A stretch of 64,000 bases of DNA from Sycobia sp. Sy_11 (taxonomy: Eukaryota; Arthropoda; Insecta; Hymenoptera; Epichrysomallidae), in the NCBI GenBank assembly GCA_018907035.1, contig JACCIC010000151.1, positions 1 through 64,000 on the forward strand, written 5' to 3'. Every line of letters begins with the position of its first letter. Positions within the stretch are counted from its first letter, which is position 1. Shown here piece by piece: positions 1 through 11,572 of this stretch. The notes under the pieces were generated by a model that was given only the letters and a program-made list of their open reading frames with translations, was not told where the DNA came from and made no database searches. The position numbers and the translations under genes are program-made.

Positions 1-3000
1 ACGATGACGCTCCACGTTTTTAGCACCTTGTAGAGAATCCACTGCGGCCTTACATATGTTATGCAGCCTAGCCAGTTCATCTGCAGCTAAATCGAAAGGA
101 AGAATTCCGGCAAGTACCTCAGCAGCGTCGGTGGATACCGTCCTGTAACCGCTAATAATACGTATACAGGAGCGACGACGGGTCGCAATGGCCAACTCAC
201 AATACGATTTAATTCCGCATGCATGATGCCAGATTGGTGCTGCATACATGCTGACAGAATTAACAACATAAGCTAATAGTTTCCTCTGGGGTGGACGTGG
301 GTCACCAATGTTAGGCATGAGCCGACACAAGGCAGCTGAAACTCGTTGCACTTTTTCGCCAGATATCTTTAGATGTTCTTTGAAGTTTAACCTGGCATCA
401 AGCTGGACACCCAAGTATCGTAAAGATGGCGCAGAACTAATGCGGCAGCTACCAACTTTAAGAGTAATACTATCTACCTTCTTACGACTGCTGACAAGAA
501 CTACTTCTGCTCCGCTAATTGTAGACCAGCCGTCTTAATCCATCTACTGATGTTGCTGATTGCCTATTGGCATTTTCAGTAAGTTCATCAAGGGTCTTAG
601 CCGTCACTACTAGAGCGATATCGTCGGCGTACCCTACTGTTATTGAACCAGGCGGTTGTGGAATCCTCAACACGCCATCATACATAATATTCCACAATAT
701 AGGTCCCATAACTGAGCCCTGGGGGACTCCCGCAGTAACCTTATGCGATACAATGCCTTCATCCGTTCGGTATAATATTATCCTATTCTCAAAGTAGCTG
801 GCCACGACATTCTGTAAATAAACAGGTACTCCGAACTCTTTAAGAGAACTCATAATAGAAGACCAGCGCGCTGAACATAAGGCATTCTTGACATCTAGAG
901 CGACAATGGCACAATACTGTTTAGTGCCACCTTTCCATCTCTTACCACTGATTGCATTTCTTGCGGTACACACTACCAGTTTAATGGCATCGACTGTTTG
1001 ATTTCGATTTCCGAAATCCAAATTGGCGTGAGGATAAGCCGTGCAATCCCTTCAGTGAATGCTTCCTGTCGGCTTACATATTATTTTTTCAAATATTTTA
1101 CCTACCGTGTCGAGCATACACAATGGCCTGTATGATGAAGGATCATCAAGTGGCTTATTGCCCTTAGGTAACAGGACTAACCTTTGGAGTTTTCCAGCAA
1201 TCAGGAAAAATACCCTCCAGAAGACAAGCATTATATACTTTAAGAAATATAGCTGGATTATTCTGTATCGCCAACTTAACTGCCGCATTAGGGATACCAT
1301 CAGGCCAGGAGCAGCATTGTCTCTAGTCTTAGCGTAAGCATTATGTAGCTCCATTTCTGTTATAGGAGGTATATCGTCCGAGTGTTGCGTGCGCAGTACA
1401 GTCCCATGGGTGTCATTGGGAAAGAGAGCGGAAACAATCTTATCAATCAATACCGTGCTAGTGGGTTGTATTGGTGCCCTACTCAATCTTGCCATGACTG
1501 TTTTGTATGGTCGTCCCCATAAGTCATTGTTGGCCTCTGCACACAGTTCAAGCCAGCATCGACGCTTGCTTGCCTTAATGGCCTTGACAAGCGCTCTTTG
1601 TGCTTCTTTAAATAAACTATTAAACGTATCACGATGGGTGCGGGCTCTTTCGCAAGTCTACGTGCGCGATGACATTGTTTTGCGCAATTCTGCAATTTCA
1701 TTTGTCCACCAGTAGACAGATTGACGATGTTTTAATCCGCTCTTAGTTCTAGTCATCGATGCATCACAGCTTCAGAGATATGCTTCATGAGTGCATTTGC
1801 CAGATGGCCTGGTGCACCATATTCTAAACGCTCTTCTGATATTATAGTGGCGAACACTTCACAGTCTAGCGATCTGATGTTCCCATTTCCGTGTGGGCAT
1901 CCACTCATTGCACTTGTTCTTACTTTCTTCTCTGCAATCTCATACAAGATCGCCCTGTGATCACTATGGGTGTAAAGGTCGCTTACTCTCCCATTAGGAT
2001 CCGCTGAATCAAGTCATCACTGGCGAATGTTACATCAATAAACTGATTGTTTATCACCCCTAATGAAAGTGGATTCAAATCCCTTATTAACCACGTGGAG
2101 TTGAAGATGAATTAAGGCCATCAAGCAGCATACTACCTCTGTTATTTGTTGAAGCGCTTCCCCAGGCTGTTGATCACGCGTTAAAATCGCCAGCGATTAA
2201 TAATGGTTTCTTGTCCATGGCTCCATCAACTAATTTAGCTACGAGGATTTCAAACTGCTTGTCCGTCAAGCTTGGAGGAGCATATACACTAAAGACGTAT
2301 ATTTCTTGTATTTAGCCCAGGATATCAATTCGCTCCGATGGACTCGACTGCTTTAGTACCTGCCTATTTTGACCAATCCAGAGGGCAGCTCTATTGCTTG
2401 TGTCACTTATCCAGCGCTGTGGTCTGACCCTGTCACAATATGGTTCGGAGATTACAGCAATGTCTATTCTTAGCTCCTTTATTGTCTGTTTCAGCAGGTC
2501 ATGAGCTGCTACGCAATGGTTGGTATTCAGTTGGAGTATTCTCATGTTTTATGTCTGTTTAAAAACTCCACGGTAATCGGGCACTTATATCTGTATGCTG
2601 GATGGTTAATCTCCTTTTTCCTTCACATTTACAGAGTAAACAACAGGGCTCGTTTACACACAGCTTGGATAGATGGTCTTTTCCACCGCAGTGCCTGCAA
2701 AGTTTAGTTCTGTCAGGGCCCGAGCACACGGACGCTAAATGGCCAATCTGCCAACACCTGAAGCAGCGCTTTATTTCTGTTTTTTTTCTAACTCTGCAGC
2801 TGACCCATCCGATTCGAACATGCCCTGCACGTAGTAACTCAGCTGCGTGGCTGTATGGTACAGACACCACCGCCGTCTGAGTACCCCCATAAGCTTGCCG
2901 CAAGGAACGAGCAATTAGTAGATTAGTCTCCTTTAGATCGAGGTGTGTTCTCAGAGCCTCTAATACTTCATCCTTTGAAGTGACCTCATCTATACCTTAA

Positions 3001-3384
3001 GCACGTAATGGAGATTTCTCGATCCGTCGTTTCTTGATCCATCATGACATCTCCTTCTTGTACCCAGTGTACTATCTATGATTATGTTGATTTGCCCTCC
3101 CCAGAATCCGAGGGGCTTACTACCGACCATAGAGGCTTGCACTCTATCGGAATCGGTGAGGAAATTGACCGGTCTTGCCGGAGTTACTCCCTGGGGTATA
3201 TCCTTGTTTATACCAAAAATTAGTCATAATTGGCCTTAAGTTCGGGAGGCCCTCCCTATTAGCTTTTTCTGTCCGCCCTGAGTATTTTATTTCCTAAGTG
3301 CCCTCTACAAATTGTAGCGAGCCATTCCCTATCCGCAACCTGGGGAGGCGCCAGATGGGAGAAAGCAACAAAACTCCACACTGG
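1..3384 (-). mobile_element. R1/Waldo-like LINE, left-arm copy (truncated by window, decayed)
   Basis: Reverse-strand copy of the LINE at 14463-18492. Reading down from 3384 on the minus strand it gives the zinc-knuckle end of ORF1 (2559-2903), the endonuclease start (2312-2545), endonuclease/RT pieces (1753-1947 and 1052-1495), the RT catalytic region with YADD (515-1021), and the start of the C-terminal region up to the window edge. Compared with the right arm, extra one-base indels and substitutions break the frame. For example, one C is lost in the GCTCCTGGCCC run near 1308 and one base is gained near 1187. The 5' boundary abuts a (TG)n tract at 3385-3400. Confidence 0.93.
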
Positions 3385-3666
3385 GGTGTGTGTGTGTGTA
3401 TTGTATAAAATGGTCGGCAAAATATCAACTTTTTGAAGTGGATGCTACATTGAAACAACTTTTTATACAGATGCGACGATGGCTAAATTACGGTGAATTA
3501 TTTATAGAAACATAGATTTTTACATATAGAGTACTTTTTACTTAGATATTACTGAATTATTTATTAAATCGGTTAAATTATTATCTCGGGCGAAGCCGAA
3601 ACGGGGGATGCTAGTATTGTTATATACGTCTTACTCTAAATTTCGCTGAGATTTTTGCTATGTATT

Positions 3667-4330
3667 CAGGGCTGGAGTAAGCTTTAACGGGGCCCAGCAC
3701 TATCAAATAATCAGAGGCCCCTTACGCAGGCTATATTTTAAATTATCAATTTCTAAACCCATTCTAAATGCAACTATATTTTAAGCCCTAAATTTTGCAA
3801 ACCCACCTACCAGGTAAAGAGAGAGTTAAAAAAGTTAAATAACTATACGTTAAACATAACAGCAACATGAAACAGTTATCCTCTCTTAAAGAGTGATGGA
3901 TAAACTCTCATTAGAATTAAAGTATAATAATAAAATAAATAAAATATTGATATTTTCAGATGTTAGAGAAACTGCGTTATTTTCAGTTTCTACAGTTTCG
4001 TGCACACATATATCTTGATCACTTTCAAAAACACTGCTTATATCGTCACTTTGTGTTTCATCATTTTTAGAACTTTTTAACTGAATAGATACTTATGTTT
4101 GAATTTTTATATTTGTGCCTGTAGATGTAAAATAAATAAAAGAAGTGAGATTAGGAATTTTTTCTTCAAAATCATATTTTTTCGCTATATATTCGCTTTT
4201 TTCTCTTTTCTTTTCGAAGATCCGCTTTTGAATTTTTTCGACATCGTTTCTTATTTTCACTCTTTTTACTCGACCCGATTCAATTTGTTAAATCGTAGCT
4301 GTAATTGCAAAGCTGAAGACTGAGTACTGA
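3667..4330 (-). mobile_element. hAT transposon remnant, left-arm copy
   Basis: Mirror of 13520-14182. The outer end begins CAGGGCTGGAGTAAGC at 3667, a hAT-type terminus. The plus-strand open frame at 4099-4323 is a shadow of the decayed transposase start on the minus strand. Confidence 0.55.
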
Positions 4331-6273
4331 TCGATCCACTGACTACGCATCAACTGACAAAACAGTAACTTCTGCTCAAAATATTGGAAGTTTTGTTTTT
4401 CGACGAACGGCAAAATTGAAAAAAAAGTAGTGGCCGGTATAGGCATCGTTCTACGAGCTCGCATATAGAGGTATGCAGAGAATTTTGTATATAATCATAA
4501 GCCGCTTAATTGCGAGCTGATGAATGTGTTCATTTTGGACGGCGCTGTTCCACTGATATGAACTATACATGATATGTATATATAACAATAATCATCACAA
4601 CTGTATTTTAAAATCAAAATCTAATGCGCTTCAAGCACTCAATTATTTTTTTACCACGTCGTATGCAAAACTCGATTTTGTTTATGCTTGAATAAAAATG
4701 ATGATTTTAACCTTGTGTTACTTTGTCATAATAAAGCTAAATAATGTTTCGAAAAATAATTATCTACAAAATCGTTTTACAGCAGAAAATTCTCTCTTTT
4801 TAACTTATAGCCTAATCCAAGCGAACTTTATTATGAATATAAATAATAAATATATACCTATTGTATTAGTTCAAAATTTCATTTGGAATTTCATTAATAT
4901 TCAATAATCGGGTTCCGTAGAACGGTTAACTTTTAACATACAATAAATATTAAATTTTGAGATTGTAAATTAACATTAATCTTATACTTTTATCGAGTAT
5001 TTTATAGGAAATCAAAAATCAACGATAGCATTAAGGACTTCGTTACTTTCAAATCTTTGTTTTTAATTCTCGAAGCTTTTTACTCTTGAATATTAAAAGT
5101 TTAAGGATCTCATTTTTGAGTTTAATATCATGAGTTAATATTTAACATAATGAGTTTAATATTTCTTTTACAATTTCATTAATAATTCGCACCCTAATTC
5201 AAATCAATAATAATTAGCAAAGTTTTACTATAAAGTATTCAGAAAATCAAAGCTGTTCGAGAAAAGTTTTAGAAACACCATTTCTATAATGAAATTACTC
5301 TTGCCTGTAATATCTTAATGAGAAGTCTAATTTGAAGTGTGGAGATATAATGAGAAGACTTTAGAAATGGGTGTTGAACTTCAATCGAGAATGCCACGGC
5401 GAAGCCAAAACAGCTTCTAATGAGTGTTCAAAACATAAGAAAGAGTGTGAATTATATTAATTCATGTAAGGAGAACACAAAATATGAATATATTATTAAC
5501 ATACATATAAATAAAGAGTAGTAAATATATTTTTTACTGCTAACAGTTGCACATTCAAAAGTGCTAAAGGATATTGAGAAAGTTCACTGAAAAGAGGCGT
5601 CAATGATGAGTCGATCGTTGCGGGTCGTAAAAACCGTAATTGAAACTTACAAAATAGTCCAAAATGAGAGAAAGTGTGATTCCATCGCTTCACACAACAA
5701 GTAACACACGAAAGTATGAAAATGAGATCATGTTCGAAAAACATCTCGAAGCAGGCGAGACAGCCTGTACTTATGCATGATAGGTGGTTTGTTTACCATT
5801 GTGAGTGCTAAAGTGCCGGTCTCGCCATCTACTGGTAGGCGGATAAATTATGCCCCATATACCGCTACAGAGGGCGCACTGTACTATACGTAGAGAGTGG
5901 ACTTATTTTGTACCGTACATCGTATCTCATACAAAGCATGAGCTAAATCTGAGTATTGTAATATTAGTTCCTCGATCAAAAACCAACGCTAATATTAGAA
6001 CTTTCATTACTTTTAAATTTCTATTTTGCTTTTTCACAAATCACATTGAGTTTTTAAATGCTTTATAATATTTGACGATTGTTTTGTTTTCTAAGACAGG
6101 ATATAGGGTATAGTTAATTATGTTTTTATAAACGATATCTTCTGTGAAACAACGGTTAATTTGCAACACTCTAAGAATAGTATACGCCAATAAAGCTGAC
6201 CGATAATTTAACACTCATCTGACTTTCAAAATGTGGTTTAAAAAAAGAAATACATTATCTAAGAAATAACTTA

Positions 6274-6329
<56 letters not shown>

Positions 6330-6460
6330 ATAAAATGTTTCTAAGCTTTTCTATAGCTATATACGGAGTTTTATATTAAAAACTGCTTTTTAGCCAAAAA
6401 TTCCGGTCGGAAACGATTTTTTATATTTATGTATACATTGTACACATTACAAACGATGAT
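4331..6460. other. AT-rich DNA in the left arm without assignable genes
   Basis: Mirror of about 11390-13520. Short open frames here (for example 4698-4907 and 5850-6068) have no recognisable domain. A (TA)n tract lies at 6277-6324. A few GC-richer patches (5760-5900) look like worn non-autonomous repeats, but I could not place them. Confidence 0.5.
6277..6324. repeat. (TA)n microsatellite (mirror at 11526-11569)
   Basis: Perfect TA dinucleotide run of about 48 bp. The mirror copy in the other arm is a few bases shorter, as expected of a slippage-prone tract. Confidence 0.97.
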
Positions 6461-6469
6461 GCAATGGGG

Positions 6470-6690
6470 TCAATACCAAACCAGTGTCCAGTCACTACTG
6501 GCGTCGATAATTGCCTGTAATTTCCGAGGCATGCTCTCGACTAATTGGCCGGCGTATTCTAGTGGCAACAATCTCCAGATCCGACGAATTTGGTAAGACA
6601 AATGCTTCAAAGTATCTGTGCGTCTACTACGAAGCTTCTGTTTAATATCTGCCCACAAATTTTCAATAGTAGTACAGTAATCAGAACAGA
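6470..6690 (-). pseudogene. Tc1-like transposase C-terminal fragment, left-arm copy
   Basis: Identical in translation to 11192-11380 (62 residues), read on the minus strand. See that entry. Confidence 0.75.
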
Positions 6691-7991
6691 GCTTACTTCG
6701 GTGTTTAGGTTGTCAATAAAGAGGTGCCAAGTGCTAAATTCCTGCTTTGAGAAGCAGCTCCAATGATGCACCTGTATTCCATGTGTTACATCCTATCGAT
6801 CAAAAATCCACAATCTGCGTTTTTAATAGGCTTTTAAACATTGCATAATCTCTTGAAAACTGAAAATTCACTAAAATATTTTTCATTATTGCATTTAGTG
6901 TTTCAAAATCTATACACATATGGTAATTTATTTAAGTCAGTTCCAGTAGTATGTTTTAGTCAGTTCAATAAACGAATTTACAAATGCATTGTTTAACATT
7001 TCAATTGAATTTACTGCTACTGAAATTAAAAATAATATGCTTAAGGTCATTGAATGCGTATCAATAGCATCCGATACCTTCATAATTATTTTATATGATT
7101 TTATACGTAACTGAAGCCTAAACCATCTGATTTTTATCATTCAAAGTTCCTCACAATCAGTATTTTTGACTGTTTTGAATATGACAATGATGAAATATTT
7201 ATTTTTCCATCTTTGTAACATTTCGAAAATTCAGTTGCATATTTGTTTTATACATACACGTGTACGCTCGCAGTTAGTTTGTCCGCCTCTGTGACTATAA
7301 TGATTTTCTCATAGATCGAGAGCAAGCATCCGCCTTTTCTTCATTATTTCCAATGCAGTGGAGTGGCTGTTATAAAAAAGGGTAGCTTGACAAAAATATG
7401 GGAATGAACCGTTGTAGATGAAGAAAGATAATCTTTATTCACAAAACTCGTGAACCTCGCTTCGTCAATGCGTCTGTATAACCAAACAATTACGTGAGTG
7501 TTGAAAATGGACAGGAAAAAGAACAACTACTGGTCTTTGCCGTGTTCACTCGACTTCGCCTCGGTTCTCTTTGTTTGACCTCGTTTTCCTCGCCTGCAGC
7601 CGATGACCAACTTCTCTGAGCTGATTGGCTGACAGACAATGGTCCATATTACAAAAACTATTAACAAATAACCTAAATGAATATTAATATTTATACATAA
7701 CTTTTCCTTCCCGATACCATGCCGCTGATATGAGCAGTTATAAACCTGTCGAAAAAGTTGGTGGCGACAGTATATTCTATTTTTATTTTATTTATTATTT
7801 TTAATTTGTATTTTAATTTGTTCATTTGATTAATTGAAAATTCTAGGTATCACAATATATAGTACTTTGTCTTAGAAAGAACTATGTCATATTACAATCA
7901 AGAAAGGTTGTATTGCTTTATTGTACCTTAGAAATAACGAAGAATTTTTTCTACAGTCTTTGAAATTTATGATAATCAAAATAATAATATT

Positions 7992-8446
7992 TCCTTGCAT
8001 TTGGTACGGATCTTCCTCCAGTTGTAAAGCTTCCAATTCTGTGTCACCATACACTTTGATCCTTCCACTGCGTGTTTTGTCATCTACGTCAAAATCGCCA
8101 CTTTAAAATTTTTGGATAACTTCTGTCTTTTAATAATTTGAACAACTTCTTTCACTCAAATTAACAGCAACATATGCTTCTATGAGTAGCCGATGTGCTT
8201 CAACTGCAGATTGCTTTAAAGGAAAGAAGTAAATTAACAATTTTCGCAAATGACGCTTACTTGGCTCAAAATTTGACATCTTAACACGATGAAAACTAAG
8301 TGATACTAGAAAAAAGTCAGAGGTATTAAAAAGTTATACTGTTTCCAGATGTCAACATATTCTATACGACTTTTTACAGCTGACAATGTCGATCTTATCG
8401 GTGGCGCCATCTTTTCTAAATGGCGGAAACTTATTTGTACACCTAA
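7992..8446 (-). mobile_element. Truncated mariner, left-arm copy
   Basis: Mirror of 9403-9856, with the TIR end at 8446 followed by TA at 8447-8448. See the right-arm entry. Confidence 0.82.
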
Positions 8447-8461
8447 TAATTCATTAAAAAT

Positions 8462-8738
8462 TATAATGACATTCAGACTGTCCTTGTATAAAATCAGCCC
8501 CGTTCACTAATTGGAAATAAAAATTTTATTAGCTAAAAAAAAAATTTTTTTTTATTATTAAAGTAAAATCTGACTGTCCTCGCCACCTTTATTTAATTGA
8601 AGTTATTTCTGCTGTTGTCCAACGTTTCGACCTCGTTACGGCTCCTCATCAGCTACCAAACTAACAGTCTGATTGTCATTATAAGTTTCAATTAATTACA
8701 TACTATATGTATTTATATTAATATAAACATATATTATA
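8462..8738 (-). mobile_element. PLE terminal unit at the palindrome centre, left arm
   Basis: Mirror of 9112-9400. It carries the common box (reverse of GGACAGTC...GTACACAAGGACAGTCTGA-type motifs) and a worn hammerhead core at 8617-8656. See the right-arm entry. Confidence 0.72.
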
Positions 8739-9111
8739 CAAGACTAGTCTCTTAAATCAAAAGATTAAGTTCTAAACATCGTAAAATTATCAAGAAACTG
8801 AAAAAACTACAAAATCATTTCTCTCGATAAGAATCAACTTTACAAAAAAATTTTAAAGAACAAAAAGTACTTAGAATTAGTAAATGAATGAACGTAATTT
8901 TTTTGAGAATTTTTAAAATGATTTTTGCAGTTTTCAAGAAATGAACTAATCAAAAAAATAAAAAATCATTCAAACAATTCTGAAAAAAAGTCATAGGTAT
9001 TCTTTGACTATGCATAAAAACAGCTGTTTCGATAATAGTTATTTTGAATTTTAATCAACTTAGTACCCTAGTCTTGAAGTCCAATTAAATTAAAAATATT
9101 ATATAATTATA
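8739..9111. repeat. Spacer (loop) of the giant inverted repeat
   Basis: About 373 bp of AT-rich sequence that is not palindromic, lying between the two arms. It has no open frame. At its right edge it runs into a stretch (about 9055-9130, reverse-complemented) that recurs near 19684-19770, where it leads into the PLE-type terminal motif TTGACTGTAAGACC. The spacer is therefore probably derived from a PLE, with arms meeting in PLE terminal sequence on both sides. The assignment is inferred from that shared edge only. Confidence 0.7.
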
Positions 9112-9400
9112 TTAATATATGTTTATATTAATATAAATACATATAGTATGTAATTAATTGAAACTTATAATGACAATCAGACTGTTAGTTTGGTAGCTGA
9201 TGAGGAGCCGTAACGAGGTCGAAACGTTGGACAACAGCAGAAATAACTTCAATTAAATAAAGGTGGCGAGGACAGTCAGATTTTACTTTAATAATAAAAA
9301 AAAATTTTTTTTTTAGCTAATAAAATTTTTATTTCCAATTAGTGAACGGGGCTGATTTTATACAAGGACAGTCTGAATGTCATTATAATTTTTAATGAAT
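9112..9400 (+). mobile_element. PLE terminal unit (pLTR) at the palindrome centre, right arm
   Basis: A solo terminal repeat of a Penelope-like element. Upstream of the hammerhead core (9193-9232) there is an inverted tail containing TGACAATCAGACTGT. Downstream comes the shared box with GGACAGTCAGA, TTTTTTAGCTAATAAAATTTT, CCAATTAGTGAACGGGG and CAAGGACAGTCTGAATGTCA. The unit is interrupted by the mariner starting at 9403. The same layout of inverted tail, hammerhead, box and tail recurs at 20.3-21.1 kb and 63.3-63.9 kb. Confidence 0.75.
9193..9232 (+). ncRNA. Hammerhead ribozyme motif in PLE unit (mirror at 8617-8656)
   Basis: The order CTGATGAG, a stem II candidate GAGC-CGTAACGA-GGTC, then GAAACGTT and GGAC. 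Stem II has a G-G mismatch and the stem I complement is weak (GTAG against GGAC), so this copy is probably inactive. Hammerhead motifs with a very short palindromic stem III (ACGT) are known from PLEs. Confidence 0.65.
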
Positions 9401-9402
9401 TA

Positions 9403-9856
9403 TTAGGTGTACAAATAAGTTTCCGCCATTTAGAAAAGATGGCGCCACCGATAAGATCGACATTGTCAGCTGTAAAAAGTCGTATAGAATATGTTGACAT
9501 CTGGAAACAGTATAACTTTTTAATACCTCTGACTTTTTTCTAGTATCACTTAGTTTTCATCGTGTTAAGATGTCAAATTTTGAGCCAAGTAAGCGTCATT
9601 TGCGAAAATTGTTAATTTACTTCTTTCCTTTAAAGCAATCTGCAGTTGAAGCACATCGGCTACTCATAGAAGCATATGTTGCTGTTAATTTGAGTGAAAG
9701 AAGTTGTTCAAATTATTAAAAGACAGAAGTTATCCAAAAATTTTAAAGTGGCGATTTTGACGTAGATGACAAAACACGCAGTGGAAGGATCAAAGTGTAT
9801 GGTGACACAGAATTGGAAGCTTTACAACTGGAGGAAGATCCGTACCAAATGCAAGG
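9403..9856 (+). mobile_element. Truncated mariner (5' part), inserted in a PLE terminal unit
   Basis: It begins at a TA (9401-9402) with TIR TTAGGTGTACAAATAAGT. The transposase ATG is at 9570, with a start like MSNFEPSKRHLRK and the mariner helix-turn-helix region. The frame is broken near 9715. The coding match stops at about 9856, around residue 95 of the family, within the segment corresponding to LEEDPYQ. The catalytic domain is absent. The TIR sits inside PLE terminal sequence (TGTCATTATAATTTTTAATG just before it), so the mariner landed in the PLE unit. Other members of this family are at 18832-19681 and at the window end from 63956. Confidence 0.85.
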
Positions 9857-10079
9857 AAATATTATTATTTTGATTATCATAAATTTCAAAGACTGTAGAA
9901 AAAATTCTTCGTTATTTCTAAGGTACAATAAAGCAATACAACCTTTCTTGATTGTAATATGACATAGTTCTTTCTAAGACAAAGTACTATATATTGTGAT
10001 ACCTAGAATTTTCAATTAATCAAATGAACAAATTAAAATACAAATTAAAAATAATAAATAAAATAAAAATAGAATATAC

Positions 10080-10510
10080 TGTCGCCACCAACTTTTTCGA
10101 CAGGTTTATAACTGCTCATATCAGCGGCATGGTATCGGGAAGGAAAAGTTATGTATAAATATTAATATTCATTTAGGTTATTTGTTAATAGTTTTTGTAA
10201 TATGGACCATTGTCTGTCAGCCAATCAGCTCAGAGAAGTTGGTCATCGGCTGCAGGCGAGGAAAACGAGGTCAAACAAAGAGAACCGAGGCGAAGTCGAG
10301 TGAACACGGCAAAGACCAGTAGTTGTTCTTTTTCCTGTCCATTTTCAACACTCACGTAATTGTTTGGTTATACAGACGCATTGACGAAGCGAGGTTCACG
10401 AGTTTTGTGAATAAAGATTATCTTTCTTCATCTACAACGGTTCATTCCCATATTTTTTGTCAAGCTACCCTTTTTTATAACAGCCACTCCACTGCATTGG
10501 AAATAATGAA
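10080..10510 (+). other. LTR-like or promoter-like block (mirror at about 7340-7770)
   Basis: A GC-richer patch within AT-rich DNA. It opens with a 6-bp hairpin (CTGTCG...CGACAG) at 10080-10105, then has a CCAAT-type box (AGCCAATCAGC near 10219) and an AATAAAG polyadenylation-type signal near 10410, followed by a T-rich end. The order of promoter-like box and poly(A) signal over about 300 bp is what a solo LTR would show. I see no clear TG...CA ends or target duplication, so an unrelated host or repeat origin is equally possible. The frame at 10323-10541 has no recognisable domain. Confidence 0.3.
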
Positions 10511-10709
10511 GAAAAGGCGGATGCTTGCTCTCGATCTATGAGAAAATCATTATAGTCACAGAGGCGGACAAACTAACTGCGAGCGTACACGTGTATGTAT
10601 AAAACAAATATGCAACTGAATTTTCGAAATGTTACAAAGATGGAAAAATAAATATTTCATCATTGTCATATTCAAAACAGTCAAAAATACTGATTGTGAG
10701 GAACTTTGA

Positions 10710-10913
10710 ATGATAAAAATCAGATGGTTTAGGCTTCAGTTACGTATAAAATCATATAAAATAATTATGAAGGTATCGGATGCTATTGATACGCATTCAA
10801 TGACCTTAAGCATATTATTTTTAATTTCAGTAGCAGTAAATTCAATTGAAATGTTAAACAATGCATTTGTAAATTCGTTTATTGAACTGACTAAAACATA
10901 CTACTGGAACTGA
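10710..10913 (+). CDS. Small hydrophobic ORF of unknown nature (mirror 6937-7140, minus)
   Basis: A 67-residue open frame identical in both arms. It has a basic start followed by a hydrophobic helix (LSILFLISVAVNSIEM) and ends in a polar tail with TKTYYWN. I do not recognise it. The basic-then-hydrophobic pattern resembles an isolated exon of an insect chemoreceptor, but nothing diagnostic is present. Chance openness in AT-rich DNA is the simplest alternative. Its identity across the arms carries no selection signal because the arms are near-identical overall. Confidence 0.15.
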   Translation: MIKIRWFRLQLRIKSYKIIMKVSDAIDTHSMTLSILFLISVAVNSIEMLNNAFVNSFIELTKTYYWN

Positions 10914-11159
10914 CTTAAATAAATTACCATATGTGTATAGATTTTGAAACACTAAATGCAATAATGAAAAATATTTTAGTGAATTTTCAGTTTTCAAGAG
11001 ATTATGCAATGTTTAAAAGCCTATTAAAAACGCAGATTGTGGATTTTTGATCGATAGGATGTAACACATGGAATACAGGTGCATCATTGGAGCTGCTTCT
11101 CAAAGCAGGAATTTAGCACTTGGCACCTCTTTATTGACAACCTAAACACCGAAGTAAGC

Positions 11160-11380
11160 TCTGTTCTGATTACTGTACTACTATTGAAAATTTGTGGGCA
11201 GATATTAAACAGAAGCTTCGTAGTAGACGCACAGATACTTTGAAGCATTTGTCTTACCAAATTCGTCGGATCTGGAGATTGTTGCCACTAGAATACGCCG
11301 GCCAATTAGTCGAGAGCATGCCTCGGAAATTACAGGCAATTATCGACGCCAGTAGTGACTGGACACTGGTTTGGTATTGA
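11160..11380 (+). pseudogene. Tc1-like transposase C-terminal fragment
   Basis: The translation reads TTIENLWADIKQKL, then RIWRLLPLEYAGQLVESMPR, and ends close to DWTLVWY. This is the end of a Tc1-type DDE transposase: the block after the final catalytic Asp-Glu region (normally SPDLNPIENLW) and the closing helices with the SMPRR-like box. Everything 5' of the ENLW block is gone or unrecognisable, so only about the last 65 residues survive. A stretch just downstream (about 11420-11520) recurs at about 22430-22500, with the shared phrase AAAGCAGTTTTTAATATAAA, and probably belongs to the same element's 3' end. Confidence 0.75.
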
Positions 11381-11520
11381 CCCCATTGCATCATCGTTTG
11401 TAATGTGTACAATGTATACATAAATATAAAAAATCGTTTCCGACCGGAATTTTTGGCTAAAAAGCAGTTTTTAATATAAAACTCCGTATATAGCTATAGA
11501 AAAGCTTAGAAACATTTTAT

Positions 11521-11572
<52 letters not shown>

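Larger units (their letters stand above)
1..8738 (+). repeat. Left arm of giant inverted repeat (window-truncated)
   Basis: This arm is the reverse complement of 9112-17848. Matching landmarks give coordinate sums of 17846-17850 along the whole length: the Tc1 fragment at 6470-6658 against 11192-11380, the hAT end at 3667 against 14182, and the mariner end at 8446 against 9403. The arms therefore differ by only a few small indels plus scattered substitutions. The inner break is at about 8738, just after a shared AT-rich stretch. The arm is cut by the window start, so its true outer end is not visible. The mobile elements inside are listed separately. Confidence 0.96.

Noticed and set aside
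7921..8106. 61-codon frame conserved in both arms (also 9743-9928)
   Set aside because: It is the antisense shadow of the mariner fragment and adjoining DNA; identity follows from the palindrome.
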